In this document: positions 7,869-17,031 of the stretch, one piece after another | Layout: the number at the start of each line of letters is the position of its first letter | How positions within the stretch are numbered: position 1 is the stretch's first letter | NCBI RefSeq assembly: GCF_040549045.1 | Contig: NZ_JBEWTB010000002.1 | Span: 4,390,501-4,454,500 of the forward strand | DNA length: 64,000 nt | Reading direction: 5' to 3' | Origin: Endozoicomonas sp. NE40 | GTDB taxonomy: Bacteria; Pseudomonadota; Gammaproteobacteria; Pseudomonadales; Endozoicomonadaceae | Translations under genes and position numbers: made by a program | Notes under the pieces: generated by a model | Told to the model about the DNA's origin: nothing | Seen by the model: the letters and a program-made list of their open reading frames with translations, nothing else | The model's database searches: none

Positions 7869-9362
7869 TTACTTGAGTATCTCTTCTACATTAATTCCAA
7901 ACGTATCCCAAATATAAGACCGGTTTTCTGTTAGCACTTCCTCCAGAAGGGCGTGATACAGATCGAAACTAGCGCTGAAGTAATAGCCAGCATCCGCACA
8001 TTGATTCGTCAGAAGGTCTAGAAAAATATGGCGCCAGTTAACGACAGATGGGGACCAGGCTTCCAACCCCAACACGCTGAGCTGTGGGTACAAGGGCCTT
8101 GAACGAGAGAAAGCACTATCAGCGAATGAACCAGGGAATAGCGTTCTGTGATTGCCCGGTTTTGCCCAGTAGTGCTTTAAAGGAAGCAGGGTACGCAAAT
8201 GACTGTGCGCCCGCTGTTCTGAATGACACAAACTCCCCAACATTCCTGTTCCCGAAACTCTGGTCTCGTTGTAAACGACTTCCTTATCGTGCCAACCTTG
8301 CTTGTTAAAATCCACCAAAGCACTATCCATTTTTTTCAGGATGACTTCTTCCTGCTGATGCATCCATGCCATAAACCGCCTGTGACTTTCAGAAAAAATC
8401 CCAAGTATTAGATGATGTTTCAGGTCATGTCTAACAAAAGCCGATGCTCCACCGTATAAATGATGGGGGTAAAAATAATTATTAGTAACATTCGGGTGGT
8501 AGATGGTACCGGGATTCGCACCAGCAACGCGCATTTCGATCAGGTTATTCCAGTCAAGCTGACCGTAGAGCGGTGTAAAGTCGAGAAAATGCTCGCTGGT
8601 TTTCTTGATATAAGCGAGATACAAAGGAATGCTACCCATTACAATCTCCGCCCCTCCCTCATCTGAAGTACTCCTCACACTCATAAGCTCTGGCATGTTT
8701 GCTTCAAGGAATTCATACCAGTACAACAGCTGCTGGCGTTTATCTCCTAGCTTGCGGTTGAGTAATTTCAGTATGTCTCCCCACCGATCGCGCTTATCCG
8801 GCAAAAAGGTGTTTTTTGACATTTTATATTTTGAGAAAAAACCCGAATCGACGCGGATAACGGTCAGCCAGCCAAACTGCTCTCCGGCAAGAGCCCCCTC
8901 CGATATGAGGATAGGGGGCTGTTTCTCGTCGGCTACAGCCGTATAAAAAACACGCTTCACACTGACTGCCGGCACCCTGACAGGAAGCTGACCTTTATCA
9001 ACCAGGATTTGAAAAGCTTCTGTCTCCGGAGCGGCAAAATCTGCCTGAATCTGAAGATAATCCTGTGCATCCAGAAATTCATTTTTATCGACCAACTGAT
9101 GTTCATAAGCGTACCGAAGCGCTTCAAATCCCTCCGGGCTTCTCAACAAAGGGGCATCCCACTGGGCGTTATGAATGTTATGCGCAATTGTTTCGCCGTT
9201 TGTTCCAATGCTCTCAGAAGCCGGCAACTTAACGGGGTCTGTAGCTTTGAGAAAATGGGTCAAGTTATAAGTTGGCTCCGCAGGAAAGGCAAGTCCAGCC
9301 CACGCGGATATCACAACCACCAAAATTGAACAGATAACATTATTTCCGACTCGATATTTCAT
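7869..9362 (-). CDS. Secreted orphan protein, 497 residues
   Basis: No family recognised. A good ribosome site (GGGAG, seven bases before ATG 9362) precedes a signal peptide, NVICSILVVVISAWAGLAFP, followed by AEP, with probable cleavage near residue 28. The mature protein is mixed alpha/beta in composition, with many aromatic residues and no further membrane helix. Visible features include a His-rich stretch (YHPNVTNNYFYPHHLYGG) near residue 300 and a His/Arg-rich segment (SEQRAHSHLRTLL) near 385, which could bind metal, but no catalytic signature is clear. It is monocistronic. Likely periplasmic or extracellular; function unknown. Confidence 0.65.
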   Translation of the reverse strand: MKYRVGNNVICSILVVVISAWAGLAFPAEPTYNLTHFLKATDPVKLPASESIGTNGETIAHNIHNAQWDAPLLRSPEGFEALRYAYEHQLVDKNEFLDAQDYLQIQADFAAPETEAFQILVDKGQLPVRVPAVSVKRVFYTAVADEKQPPILISEGALAGEQFGWLTVIRVDSGFFSKYKMSKNTFLPDKRDRWGDILKLLNRKLGDKRQQLLYWYEFLEANMPELMSVRSTSDEGGAEIVMGSIPLYLAYIKKTSEHFLDFTPLYGQLDWNNLIEMRVAGANPGTIYHPNVTNNYFYPHHLYGGASAFVRHDLKHHLILGIFSESHRRFMAWMHQQEEVILKKMDSALVDFNKQGWHDKEVVYNETRVSGTGMLGSLCHSEQRAHSHLRTLLPLKHYWAKPGNHRTLFPGSFADSAFSRSRPLYPQLSVLGLEAWSPSVVNWRHIFLDLLTNQCADAGYYFSASFDLYHALLEEVLTENRSYIWDTFGINVEEILK

Positions 9363-9595
9363 TTTTTTACTCCCTTATGAATCCAGCACCAGACAGATAA
9401 TTTCCTATATCTTTCGACCAAAAGATCAAGAAATAGTTCCGCTACAAACCCCATTCAGCGATCCCGGGAACAGTAAAAAACCCTATTACACTGGGTGCCA
9501 CGCTGATCATAGAGACGTTTGTGATTGCGAATACTGCCTTTTTTCGGTACCGGGCTTCCCGCCTTCCCGCCTTCCGTCGCAGGGGTACTTAATGA

Positions 9596-9625
9596 TTGAA
9601 TGATATATGATGACCGCTGTATAAA
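9596..9625 (+). promoter_or_regulatory. Sigma70-like promoter before the patatin gene
   Basis: TTGAAT (9596-9601) and TATAAA (9620-9625) are separated by 18 bp, 26 bp upstream of the start of the patatin-like gene. The rest of 9363-9595 holds only short CTTCCCGC repeats near 9556 and no gene. Confidence 0.5.
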
Positions 9626-9651
9626 TTCAACAAAACACTATTGAGGGCGTT

Positions 9652-10563
9652 ATGACCAAGCGAGTTGCCCTGGTTCTGGGTAGTGGTGGTGCCAGAGGTA
9701 TTGCCCATGTCGGTGTTATTCGTGAGTTGCTCAGTCGTGGTTATGAGATTACGGCGGTTTCCGGCGCTTCAATGGGGGCGCTGATTGGCGGTGTCTGGGC
9801 CGCTGGCAAACTGGACGAATACTGCGAATGGGCAGAGAAGCTGGATTATCTCGATATGGTCCGGCTGCTGGATGTTTCCCTGCTGGATCCTGGGGTTATA
9901 AAAGGCGACAAGCTGTTTGACCGCATCCGGCAAATTGTTGGCGATTGTCGTATAGAGCAGCTGCCGGTCCCTTATACGGCAGTAGCCGCCAGTCTGACGG
10001 CCCGGAAGGAAGTCTGGTTTCAGCGTGGCGACCTGATCACTGCAATTCGGGCTTCCTGCGCCATTCCCTCATTGTTTAAACCGGTAAAAATGCATGGTCA
10101 GTTGCTGGTGGATGGTGCAGTGTTAAACCCTCTGCCTCTTGCACCAGCGGGCGCAGCCCTGGCCGATCTGGTCATTGCAGTGAATGTCCTGGGTGAGCCT
10201 GAACCTGACTTTGATCAACAGGAAAGCCCTGAAGAGGAAGGTTCCCTGTTTACCGGCTTACTGAATCGCTGGGTTCCCAAACAGAAAAATGAAAAGAAAC
10301 GACTGGAAAAATCCATGGGGCTGCTGGATGTCAGTAACCAGTCCATGGAGCTTATGCAGCAGTCACTGACCCGCTATAAAATGGCTGGTTATGTACCGGA
10401 TATTCTGGTGACAGTCCCTAAAAATATCTGTCAGTTCTATGAGTTTCATCGCTTTACCGAAGTCGCTGCCACGGGACGGGAAAGGGCCATCAGGGCTCTG
10501 GATGAGTGGGAAGCAAACAAAGGTATCCAGCTTCTGCTTGAAGCGGAAGCAGAAGCTGAATAG
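9652..10563 (+). CDS. rssA: Patatin-like phospholipase, RssA type
   Basis: A predicted cytoplasmic serine lipid acyl hydrolase of the bacterial patatin/NTE family. The 303-residue protein starts with the oxyanion-hole motif GSGGARGIAHVG, followed by the nucleophile elbow GASMG (Ser near residue 41) and the catalytic Asp in DGA near residue 154; RASCAIPSLF is also typical. Overall length and order match E. coli RssA (about 301 residues), including the C-terminal MAGYVPDIL region. The C-terminus is acidic (EAEAEAE). It is convergent with the Smr gene, 10 bp away. The natural lipid substrate is not known. Confidence 0.85.
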   Translation: MTKRVALVLGSGGARGIAHVGVIRELLSRGYEITAVSGASMGALIGGVWAAGKLDEYCEWAEKLDYLDMVRLLDVSLLDPGVIKGDKLFDRIRQIVGDCRIEQLPVPYTAVAASLTARKEVWFQRGDLITAIRASCAIPSLFKPVKMHGQLLVDGAVLNPLPLAPAGAALADLVIAVNVLGEPEPDFDQQESPEEEGSLFTGLLNRWVPKQKNEKKRLEKSMGLLDVSNQSMELMQQSLTRYKMAGYVPDILVTVPKNICQFYEFHRFTEVAATGRERAIRALDEWEANKGIQLLLEAEAEAE

Positions 10564-10573
10564 AGACAAATGA

Positions 10574-11134
10574 CTATTTTTTTCTGATAAGCACCAGAAC
10601 GGATCCTGTCCCACCTTCAGAAGGTGGGGCTGAACAGAATGCCAGTACATCGGGAATCTGTCTGAGCCAGTGGTTTACATGGCTCTTCAGTGTGTTCTGT
10701 CGATCTGTGCTGCGATGAGACTTGCCGTGAATGATACGGACGCAGGCGTAGCCCTGGGTTTTACTGAAGTACAGGAACTCTGAGATCAGCTCCCTGGCTT
10801 CTTCAATTTTATAGCCATGAAGATCCAGCTGATAGCGAACGGGGATCATTCCCTGCCGTAACTGACGCAGGCGGGTGTGTTGCAGTCCGGGGCGGGAAAA
10901 GTCGATTCGCTGTTCCGGGTCAACCGGTTCGACCCAGGCTTCTGACAGGGCCGCACCACCTCCGCTTTCAGTCCGCTGTGCTGCCGTACGGCGGGTATTC
11001 AATGTGCTTTCCGGAATGTCAGCAGAAGGTCTGCGCTGCTGGTCGTGGCGCTTTTTACTCTTGATTGGCTGTACGCCCTGCATCGCCTGTTCGAACAGGC
11101 GCTGTGGGTCTTCATCGTTGTCGTGATCGGACAT
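10574..11134 (-). CDS. Smr-domain endonuclease (SmrA-type)
   Basis: 186 residues. The N-terminal half is charged and disordered-looking. The C-terminal Smr domain (from about residue 98) has LDLHGYKIEEAR, IIHGKSHRS and a Gly-rich end, SEGGTGSVLVL. Smr proteins cleave or bind nucleic acids; the family includes the E. coli ribosome-rescue nuclease SmrB. The FSRPGLQHTRLRQLRQG lead-in and overall length (E. coli SmrA is about 187) are SmrA-like. However, the divergent position next to prmB-aroC is the one E. coli uses for smrB, so I leave the symbol open. The DLHG motif is intact, as expected for nuclease activity. Confidence 0.8.
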   Translation of the reverse strand: MSDHDNDEDPQRLFEQAMQGVQPIKSKKRHDQQRRPSADIPESTLNTRRTAAQRTESGGGAALSEAWVEPVDPEQRIDFSRPGLQHTRLRQLRQGMIPVRYQLDLHGYKIEEARELISEFLYFSKTQGYACVRIIHGKSHRSTDRQNTLKSHVNHWLRQIPDVLAFCSAPPSEGGTGSVLVLIRKK

Positions 11135-11402
11135 GGGAACAAATAGGCCGTTAGCAGTTTGATCTGGATCAGGGAATTGTACCTTGATCTGTGCCGTTTT
11201 TTACAGACAGGAACACTTTTATCCGTCAGGTATGGGTCGTGTTTCTCATGCCTTTAATCGCGCCTTGCCTCTCTGGATGCAGTGAAAACACTGCCGTCAA
11301 ATGTTGCTTTATGCTATCTTGGCGCATCTTGCCTTGAGATGGGAGGTTTGGCTTTGCAATGCTATGCAGAGCCCTGGTGTTTTACCTCCCGTAGGAGACT
11401 TT

Positions 11403-12437
11403 GTGACTCAATCCATAGCGCCCCATAGTGGACACACAGACAGTGGACACACTAGCGGGAAAAATAGCGGAAACAACAGCGAAAACAGTGGCGGACAGGT
11501 TGATAGCCTGTCTTACGATGGCCTGGCCAGTATCCGGGATTTTATTCGCTGGGCTGCCAGCCGTTTTAATGAAGCAGAACTGTTTTTCGGGCATGGTAGC
11601 GACAACGCCCTGGATGAAGCCATGCACCTGGTGATGCAAGTGCTGCAGCTGCCCTGGGACCTGCCTGAATCTTATATGGATTGTCGTTTGACGCCGGAAG
11701 AACAGCTGTCTGTGGCAGAACTGGTCAGACGTCGTATCCGGGAACGAAGGCCGCTGGCCTATCTGCTGAACCGGGCATGGTTCTGTGGTCAGCCTTATTA
11801 TGTGGATGAGCGGGTTCTGGTTCCCCGTTCTCCGATCGCAGAATTGATTAACCAGTATTTTCAGCCCTGGCTGGGCGACGTTTCAGTGAATCGTGTCCTC
11901 GATCTGTGTTCAGGCTCTGGCTGCATAGGTATTGCCATGGCGCACCAGTGGCCGGAGGCATCGGTGGATTTGCTGGATATTTCCGATGATGCACTGGATG
12001 TGGCGCATATCAATATTGACCAGCATGAACTCTGGGGGCGGGTACAGGCCGTTAAGTCTGATCTGTTCGAGACCATTGATGCCAGCCCTGAACGTCCACG
12101 CTATGAGCTGATTGTCAGCAACCCACCCTATGTGGATGCGGAGGATATGGCGGACTTCCCTGAAGAGTTTGGTCACGAACCGGAGCTGGGACTGGCAGCC
12201 GGTAATGATGGCCTGGATATGGCCCGTATTATTCTGGCCAGGGCGGCAGACTTTCTGGCTGAGGATGGTTTGCTGGTGCTGGAAGTGGGCAACAGTCAGT
12301 GGGCGTTGCAGGAAGTCTATCCTGAGGTGTCATTTGTATGGCCGGAATTTGCCGAAGGTGGTCATGGTGTTCTGGTGCTGACGGCTGAACAATGTCGTGA
12401 ACATCAGGATATTTTTAAAAGCCGTATGACGGCTTGA
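11403..12437 (+). CDS. prmB: Ribosomal protein L3 N5-glutamine methyltransferase
   Basis: Transfers methyl from SAM to a glutamine of ribosomal protein L3. I start it at GTG 11403, which has TAGGAG five bases upstream; the frame is open to 11301 but without a ribosome site. The 344-residue product has an unusual low-complexity N-terminus (about residues 8-32, rich in Ser, Gly, His, Asn with repeats of SGHT/NSG). This is followed by the PrmB N-terminal helical domain and a Rossmann methyltransferase with VLDLCSGSGCIGIA and the glutamine-binding NPPY motif. aroC follows 69 bp downstream, the usual neighbour. Confidence 0.92.
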   Translation: MTQSIAPHSGHTDSGHTSGKNSGNNSENSGGQVDSLSYDGLASIRDFIRWAASRFNEAELFFGHGSDNALDEAMHLVMQVLQLPWDLPESYMDCRLTPEEQLSVAELVRRRIRERRPLAYLLNRAWFCGQPYYVDERVLVPRSPIAELINQYFQPWLGDVSVNRVLDLCSGSGCIGIAMAHQWPEASVDLLDISDDALDVAHINIDQHELWGRVQAVKSDLFETIDASPERPRYELIVSNPPYVDAEDMADFPEEFGHEPELGLAAGNDGLDMARIILARAADFLAEDGLLVLEVGNSQWALQEVYPEVSFVWPEFAEGGHGVLVLTAEQCREHQDIFKSRMTA

Positions 12438-12505
12438 GCCTAAAACAAGTTTATTAAAAACAAGATAAGGGTTGCCCTCTCTGTGGCAGCCTGACGGGAG
12501 TTACG

Positions 12506-13606
12506 ATGGCGGGGAACAGCATAGGTCAACTGTTCAGAGTGACCACTTTTGGTGAGTCTCATGGTATTGCGCTGGGCTGCATTGTGGATGGTTGTCCTCC
12601 CGGGCTGCCATTGACGGAAGAAGATATTCAGAAAGATCTGGATCTGCGTAAACCCGGTACCTCTAAATACACGACGCAACGCCGTGAACCGGATCAGGTA
12701 AAAATTCTTTCCGGTGTCTTTGAAGGTAAAACAACAGGAACACCGATTGGCTTGCTGATCGAAAATGTTGATCAGCGCTCCAAAGATTATTCCAACATTA
12801 TGGATCGCTTCCGGCCTGGTCACGCTGACTACACCTATGCCCACAAATACGGTTTCCGTGACTACCGTGGTGGTGGTCGTTCATCGGCTCGTGAAACCGC
12901 TATGCGTGTGGCGGCCGGGGCGATTGCCCGCAAGTTTCTGGCGACACAGGGCATAGAAATTAAAGGCTACCTGTCACAACTGGGGCCGATTAAAATCGAA
13001 CAGTTTGACTGGGAACAGGTGCGACAGAACCCGTTCTTCTGTCCGGACGCCGGTAAGGTGGCAGAGATGGAACAGCTGATTGATGACCTCCGTCGTGAAG
13101 GGAACTCCATTGGTGCGCGTGTGTCTGTGATGGCCAGCGGTATTCAGCCGGGTCTGGGCGAGCCGGTGTTTGATCGTCTGGATGCCGACCTTGCACACTC
13201 GTTGCTGAGCATTAATGCGGTGAAAGGGGTTGAGATGGGTGATGGCTTTGCCTGTGTCGAGCAGAAAGGTACAGAACACCGCGATGAAATTACCCCCGAA
13301 GGTTTTCTGTCAAACCATGCTGGTGGTGTGCTTGGGGGAATCAGCTCCGGTCAGGACCTGATTGCACACATTGCCTTAAAACCCACTTCCAGCATGACCA
13401 CGCCGGGACGTTCTGTAAACCTTGACGGTGAGCCTGTGGAGGTGGTCACCAAGGGTCGTCACGACCCGTGTGTGGGGATTCGGGCTGTACCCATTGCCGA
13501 GGCAATGATGGCGATCACGGTCATGGATCACTTTATGCGACACAGGGCGCAGAATGCAGAGGTTGTCAGTCATGCGCCGTTGATTGCACCTTCTGTCAGC
13601 GGTTAA
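12506..13606 (+). CDS. aroC: Chorismate synthase
   Basis: Last step of the shikimate pathway: 5-enolpyruvylshikimate-3-phosphate to chorismate, using reduced FMN. The 366 residues match AroC end to end, with family signatures GESHGIALGCIVDGCPPG near the N-terminus, the GGGRSSARETAMRVAAGAIA segment near 125-145, and the C-terminal region GRHDPCVGIRAVPIAEAM. GGGAG precedes the ATG by five bases. It is co-directional with prmB and ends in a strong bidirectional terminator. Confidence 0.97.
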   Translation: MAGNSIGQLFRVTTFGESHGIALGCIVDGCPPGLPLTEEDIQKDLDLRKPGTSKYTTQRREPDQVKILSGVFEGKTTGTPIGLLIENVDQRSKDYSNIMDRFRPGHADYTYAHKYGFRDYRGGGRSSARETAMRVAAGAIARKFLATQGIEIKGYLSQLGPIKIEQFDWEQVRQNPFFCPDAGKVAEMEQLIDDLRREGNSIGARVSVMASGIQPGLGEPVFDRLDADLAHSLLSINAVKGVEMGDGFACVEQKGTEHRDEITPEGFLSNHAGGVLGGISSGQDLIAHIALKPTSSMTTPGRSVNLDGEPVEVVTKGRHDPCVGIRAVPIAEAMMAITVMDHFMRHRAQNAEVVSHAPLIAPSVSG

Positions 13607-13607
13607 A

Positions 13608-13638
13608 AAATAAAGCCCGCATTACGCGGGCTTTATTT
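13608..13638. terminator. Bidirectional rho-independent terminator
   Basis: AAATAAAGCCCGC and GCGGGCTTTATTT form a perfect 13-bp stem with a 5-base loop, with A and T runs on both sides. It lies between the convergent aroC and phosphoribosyltransferase genes and can serve both. Confidence 0.9.
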
Positions 13639-13644
13639 TGAAAA

Positions 13645-14160
13645 TCACTGACCAAACGTCGAGATGTCTTCAGCATCCCAGGCGTAATTGATCCAGTAAT
13701 CCTTGATATCCCTGCCAATGAAGAAGTGTTTCAGTTTTTCCGGCAGCTGGCCTTTCTTTTCCTTCAGCTTGTTATGAACGACGAACGCAGAGAACTCTGT
13801 CTCCGGGTAGTGCTCAATCAGTTCGTTCAGGGTGAAGTCCAGCGTTGTACGCTGATCGTCAACTTCATCAATCACCAGCACTTTCTTACCGTCCAGGTTC
13901 ACCTCACCTTCCAGCCATTGCAGCTTGATCGGTGTATCCGCTGGCGCAGTGCCAATTTCGTCGCTGTAACGGGACAGAGCGATGGTCAGGATCGGGCGGG
14001 TGATAAAAGTGCGCATGATGCGGGCAGGAATCAGACCGCCACCGCCAATGGCCAGCAGGTAGTCTGGCTGGTAACCGGCTTCGTTGATGGCGTGGGATGC
14101 GTCCTTGATGGTGCTGTGGATATCTTCGTAAGTGAAGTTGTACTTCTTCACAGTGGTCAT
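13645..14160 (-). CDS. Purine-type phosphoribosyltransferase
   Basis: 171 residues of the type I phosphoribosyltransferase fold. The PRPP-binding signature is VLVIDEVDDQRTTL (about residues 94-107), and the N-terminal loop AIGGGGLIPARIM fits the pyrophosphate-binding position. Such enzymes salvage hypoxanthine, guanine or xanthine with PRPP; base specificity cannot be read from sequence here. It is monocistronic, ends at the shared terminator with aroC, and has a modest ribosome site (CAGG). Confidence 0.8.
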   Translation of the reverse strand: MTTVKKYNFTYEDIHSTIKDASHAINEAGYQPDYLLAIGGGGLIPARIMRTFITRPILTIALSRYSDEIGTAPADTPIKLQWLEGEVNLDGKKVLVIDEVDDQRTTLDFTLNELIEHYPETEFSAFVVHNKLKEKKGQLPEKLKHFFIGRDIKDYWINYAWDAEDISTFGQ

Positions 14161-14273
14161 ATTGTTTGCCTGTTGCCTAACAAAAATATAAAGGCGCGGA
14201 GAATAGGGGACGATGCATTTGTGTTCAAGTAGCGATTACCGCTATTTCACAAATCATAGGGACGAGAACGCAA

Positions 14274-14305
14274 AAAAGGCTCTGCACACGTGTGCAGAGC
14301 CTTAA
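14274..14305 (-). terminator. Terminator downstream of the acyl-CoA synthetase gene
   Basis: AAGGCTCTGCACA and TGTGCAGAGCCTT form a perfect self-complementary stem around CG. Read on the minus strand, the arm is followed by a T-run (from the A-run at 14272-14277), as expected for rho-independent termination of the gene ending at 14325. Confidence 0.85.
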
Positions 14306-14324
14306 AAGCTGGTTGATAACACAA

Positions 14325-16133
14325 TCAGTGACTGGTTGCAGGTTTCCCGTACATGGCATCAATTTCCTTCTGGAAACGTTCCATAATAATCTTTCTGCGC
14401 AGCTTCAGGGTTGGGGTGATCTCGCCCAGTTCAATGGAGAACTCACGGGGTAGCAGGGTAAACTTTTTGACCTGCTCGAAACGGGCCAGTTCGTCCTGGA
14501 TGCTGTCGAGACGTTCCTGAAACAGTTTCTGGATGTCGGTGTTACGAATCAGATCCATCTTGTTTTCGTATTTCAGGTTCATCTCTCTGGCGTATTCTTC
14601 CAGAGCTTCAAACGCCGGAACAATCAGGGCAGAGACATAGTTCTTGGCGTCTGCAATGATTGCAATCTGTTCAATGAAACGATCCTTGCCCAAAGTGCCT
14701 TCAATATACTGAGGCGCAATGTACTTGCCGTTGGACGTTTTCATCAGTTCCTTGATGCGGTCGGTGATTCGCAGCTGCCCCTGTTCGTCAATCAGGCCGG
14801 CATCGCCGGTTTTCAGCCAGCCATCGGCATCGAAGGTTTTTGCGGTTTCTTCCGGTTTCTTGTAGTAACCGCGCATAACGGTTCCGCCTTTCACCAGAAT
14901 TTCACCGCCATCGCCAATTTTTACCTGTACGCCCGGCAGTGGGTTGCCACAGCTGCCAAACTGGAAACCGGTGTCCCGGTAACAGGTGATGGTGGCGACA
15001 GTTTCTGTCATGCCGTAACCGATTTTGACGTTGATGCCCATGGCATGGAAGAACTTGCAGATTTCGTCGTCCAGTCGTGCGCCGCCACAGGGCATAAAGC
15101 GGATACGGCCGCCCAGCCCCTGTTTGATCTTACTGAAGACCAGTTTGTCTGCCAGCTTCTCCAGATTTTTCAGATAACCCGGAACCGGTTTGCCCTGTCG
15201 ACGGTATTCCATCGCTTTGTAACCGATGCTGCCGGCCAGTTTGAAGATCTGCTTCTTGACGGCTGAACCCTGACTGACTTTAGTATGAACGCCGGTATAG
15301 ATTTTTTCGAACAGACGTGGAACAGAACACATAACGGTGGGTTTTACCGCCTGCAGCATGCTGGCTACTTCTGCCTGATCACGCATGTAGTTGTTGACCA
15401 CACCACGACACAGCGCATAGTTAGACCAGCCGCGTTCAAAGATATGGCTCAGTGGCAGGAAGGCCAGAGAGGAGTCGGTGTGGTCAACGTGGATCAGTTT
15501 GTCGTGGGCATCGAAAGATGCTGCCATGTTGGAGTAGTCCAGCATGACACCCTTGGGTTTGCCGGTCGTGCCGGAGGTGTAGATCAGGGTGAACAGGTCG
15601 TCCATGCAGCGATTGTCGATACGGGCTTTCAGGTCGGTACGTTCTGTTCGGGCAGATGCCAGGAAATCCTTGAAGTACTGCGCGCTGTCACAGCCTTTCA
15701 GGTCGACGCCTTCATCAAAAACAATGATGGTTTTCAGATGGCTGGCTTTGCCCAGCAGTTCCAGAGCGCCGTCGAACTGTGGTTGTTCGCCTACAAACAG
15801 GATCTCCACTTCGGATTCATCAATGATGTATAACACCTGGTCAGGGGTGCTGGTCGGGTACAGTGGGACACTGACACCGCGTACCTGCATGCAGGCAAAG
15901 TCAGTAATGGTCCATTCCGGCATATTACGTGACCAAAGACCAATATTGCCCTGTACTGGCAGTCCTGCACTCAACAGTGCCAGACTGGTCTGGTCAACGG
16001 ATTCAAGGAACTGACCCCACTGGGTTTCATGCCAGCGACCATCACGGGCGTAGCGCAGGGCTGTGTTATCAGGATGTTGCTCCGCACGTTGACGAAACTG
16101 GCTGACCAGGTGGGTAGGGTGAATATTGTTCAT
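14325..16133 (-). CDS. Long-chain acyl-CoA synthetase (AMP-binding)
   Basis: Activates fatty acids with ATP and CoA. From ATG 16133 (MNNIHPTHLVSQF) the protein is 602 residues; a GTG at 16172 gives a 615-residue form, and neither has a clear ribosome site. Motifs: phosphate-binding YTSGTTGKPKGVM near residue 185, IGYGMTET near 390, LKTGDAG with the conserved Asp near 445, and a C-terminal Lys-containing segment near 580 (TPTLKLRRK). The long linker and C-terminal layout match the FAA1/AMP-forming long-chain family rather than short E. coli FadD. Followed by a strong terminator. Confidence 0.88.
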   Translation of the reverse strand: MNNIHPTHLVSQFRQRAEQHPDNTALRYARDGRWHETQWGQFLESVDQTSLALLSAGLPVQGNIGLWSRNMPEWTITDFACMQVRGVSVPLYPTSTPDQVLYIIDESEVEILFVGEQPQFDGALELLGKASHLKTIIVFDEGVDLKGCDSAQYFKDFLASARTERTDLKARIDNRCMDDLFTLIYTSGTTGKPKGVMLDYSNMAASFDAHDKLIHVDHTDSSLAFLPLSHIFERGWSNYALCRGVVNNYMRDQAEVASMLQAVKPTVMCSVPRLFEKIYTGVHTKVSQGSAVKKQIFKLAGSIGYKAMEYRRQGKPVPGYLKNLEKLADKLVFSKIKQGLGGRIRFMPCGGARLDDEICKFFHAMGINVKIGYGMTETVATITCYRDTGFQFGSCGNPLPGVQVKIGDGGEILVKGGTVMRGYYKKPEETAKTFDADGWLKTGDAGLIDEQGQLRITDRIKELMKTSNGKYIAPQYIEGTLGKDRFIEQIAIIADAKNYVSALIVPAFEALEEYAREMNLKYENKMDLIRNTDIQKLFQERLDSIQDELARFEQVKKFTLLPREFSIELGEITPTLKLRRKIIMERFQKEIDAMYGKPATSH

Positions 16134-16291
16134 CGGTTCGCTTGAGGGACTCAGTCTGCAGCGTATTTTCACGGCGATTCAAAGCGAATGAAAATACAAC
16201 ATCAATAGTAAGAATTCGGCAAGGATACTACAGGACAGCATCAGAATCCCGCATGATTTAGGTCATTTTTTGAGGTAAGGCCCTGTAACAT

Positions 16292-16350
16292 TTGTAACAG
16301 GATGTTCTTTGCTATAAAAATGCGCTTTCATCACCGGGGGGTGATGAAAG
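16292..16350 (+). promoter_or_regulatory. Possible promoter and 5' hairpin before the effector-like gene
   Basis: TTGTAA (16292-16297) and TATAAA (16313-16318) are spaced by 15 bp, slightly short for sigma70. Just after, CTTTCATCACC and GGTGATGAAAG (16325-16350) form a perfect 11-bp stem with a 4-base loop in what would be the 5' leader, ending about 20 bp before the start codon. It could stabilise the message or control translation. Confidence 0.4.
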
Positions 16351-16372
16351 TTGCAGAGAGGACGATGCATTT

Positions 16373-17023
16373 ATGAATGAGATGACAAATGCACAACTGA
16401 TGCTGACTTATGCCCGCAATTTTTTTAAAGGGTCTTTAAAGACAGATAATAAAGTCTTCTCCATGAATTATGGGCTGGCCTCTCCAGAGAGAAAACAAAA
16501 ACGTCTTGATGATGCCAAAAAAGCCTCTGCGGCATTAAGAAGGTCAAGGCTATATAACAATATTGACGCGTTATCGCTTTTATGCTCCGCCCCTCTGGAG
16601 GAGAAGGCGGGTAACTGTAATGAGTACACCTGCGTTTCTCTCCAGTTAGGTATGGCTATGGAGTTTCCAAATATATGGTTGGCAGTTCATGACTGTCATG
16701 TGTTTCTGGTGCTGGCCAATGAGTCCGAACTGAAAAGTGAGTTGGCATTGAAAGAGTTCAATCAGTACAGGAACGATGATTTATGGGTGTGCGACCCATG
16801 GTTTAATATTCATTGCAGGCTGGATATGTACGGGCCAATGGCAATAGTGCAGTCAAGTCGCTGGTCGATCGCGGGTAAGGAGATATGCAGTGACTATTTT
16901 CAGGAACCTGCGAACCAATGGTACCTGAGGCTGTTCGCGGGCAAAATAAGGTTCCTGAGAATGACGGACAGCGCTGGGGTAGCGACCCGGGATTGTAACG
17001 ACTTTTTGACTGTGTGGGATTGA
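16373..17023 (+). CDS. Putative papain/transglutaminase-fold Cys-His-Asp protein, effector-like
   Basis: 216 residues with no family I can name, but a Cys-protease-like layout is visible: GNCNEYT (Cys82), HDCHVFLVL (His109) and VCDPWFNI (Asp141). The GNC-E, H-hydrophobic and D-P-W pattern is shared by many papain- or transglutaminase-fold effectors and polymorphic-toxin domains. There is no signal peptide or membrane helix. GAGAGGA precedes the start; ATG 16373 and ATG 16382 are both possible. It is monocistronic, convergent with trkH. A host-directed or intrabacterial toxin is an inference, and catalytic activity is unproven. Confidence 0.55.
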   Translation: MNEMTNAQLMLTYARNFFKGSLKTDNKVFSMNYGLASPERKQKRLDDAKKASAALRRSRLYNNIDALSLLCSAPLEEKAGNCNEYTCVSLQLGMAMEFPNIWLAVHDCHVFLVLANESELKSELALKEFNQYRNDDLWVCDPWFNIHCRLDMYGPMAIVQSSRWSIAGKEICSDYFQEPANQWYLRLFAGKIRFLRMTDSAGVATRDCNDFLTVWD

Positions 17024-17031
17024 CCTGAACG

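Noticed and set aside
13726..14232. 168-residue plus-strand open frame
   Set aside because: Antisense to the phosphoribosyltransferase gene with an intact PRPP motif.
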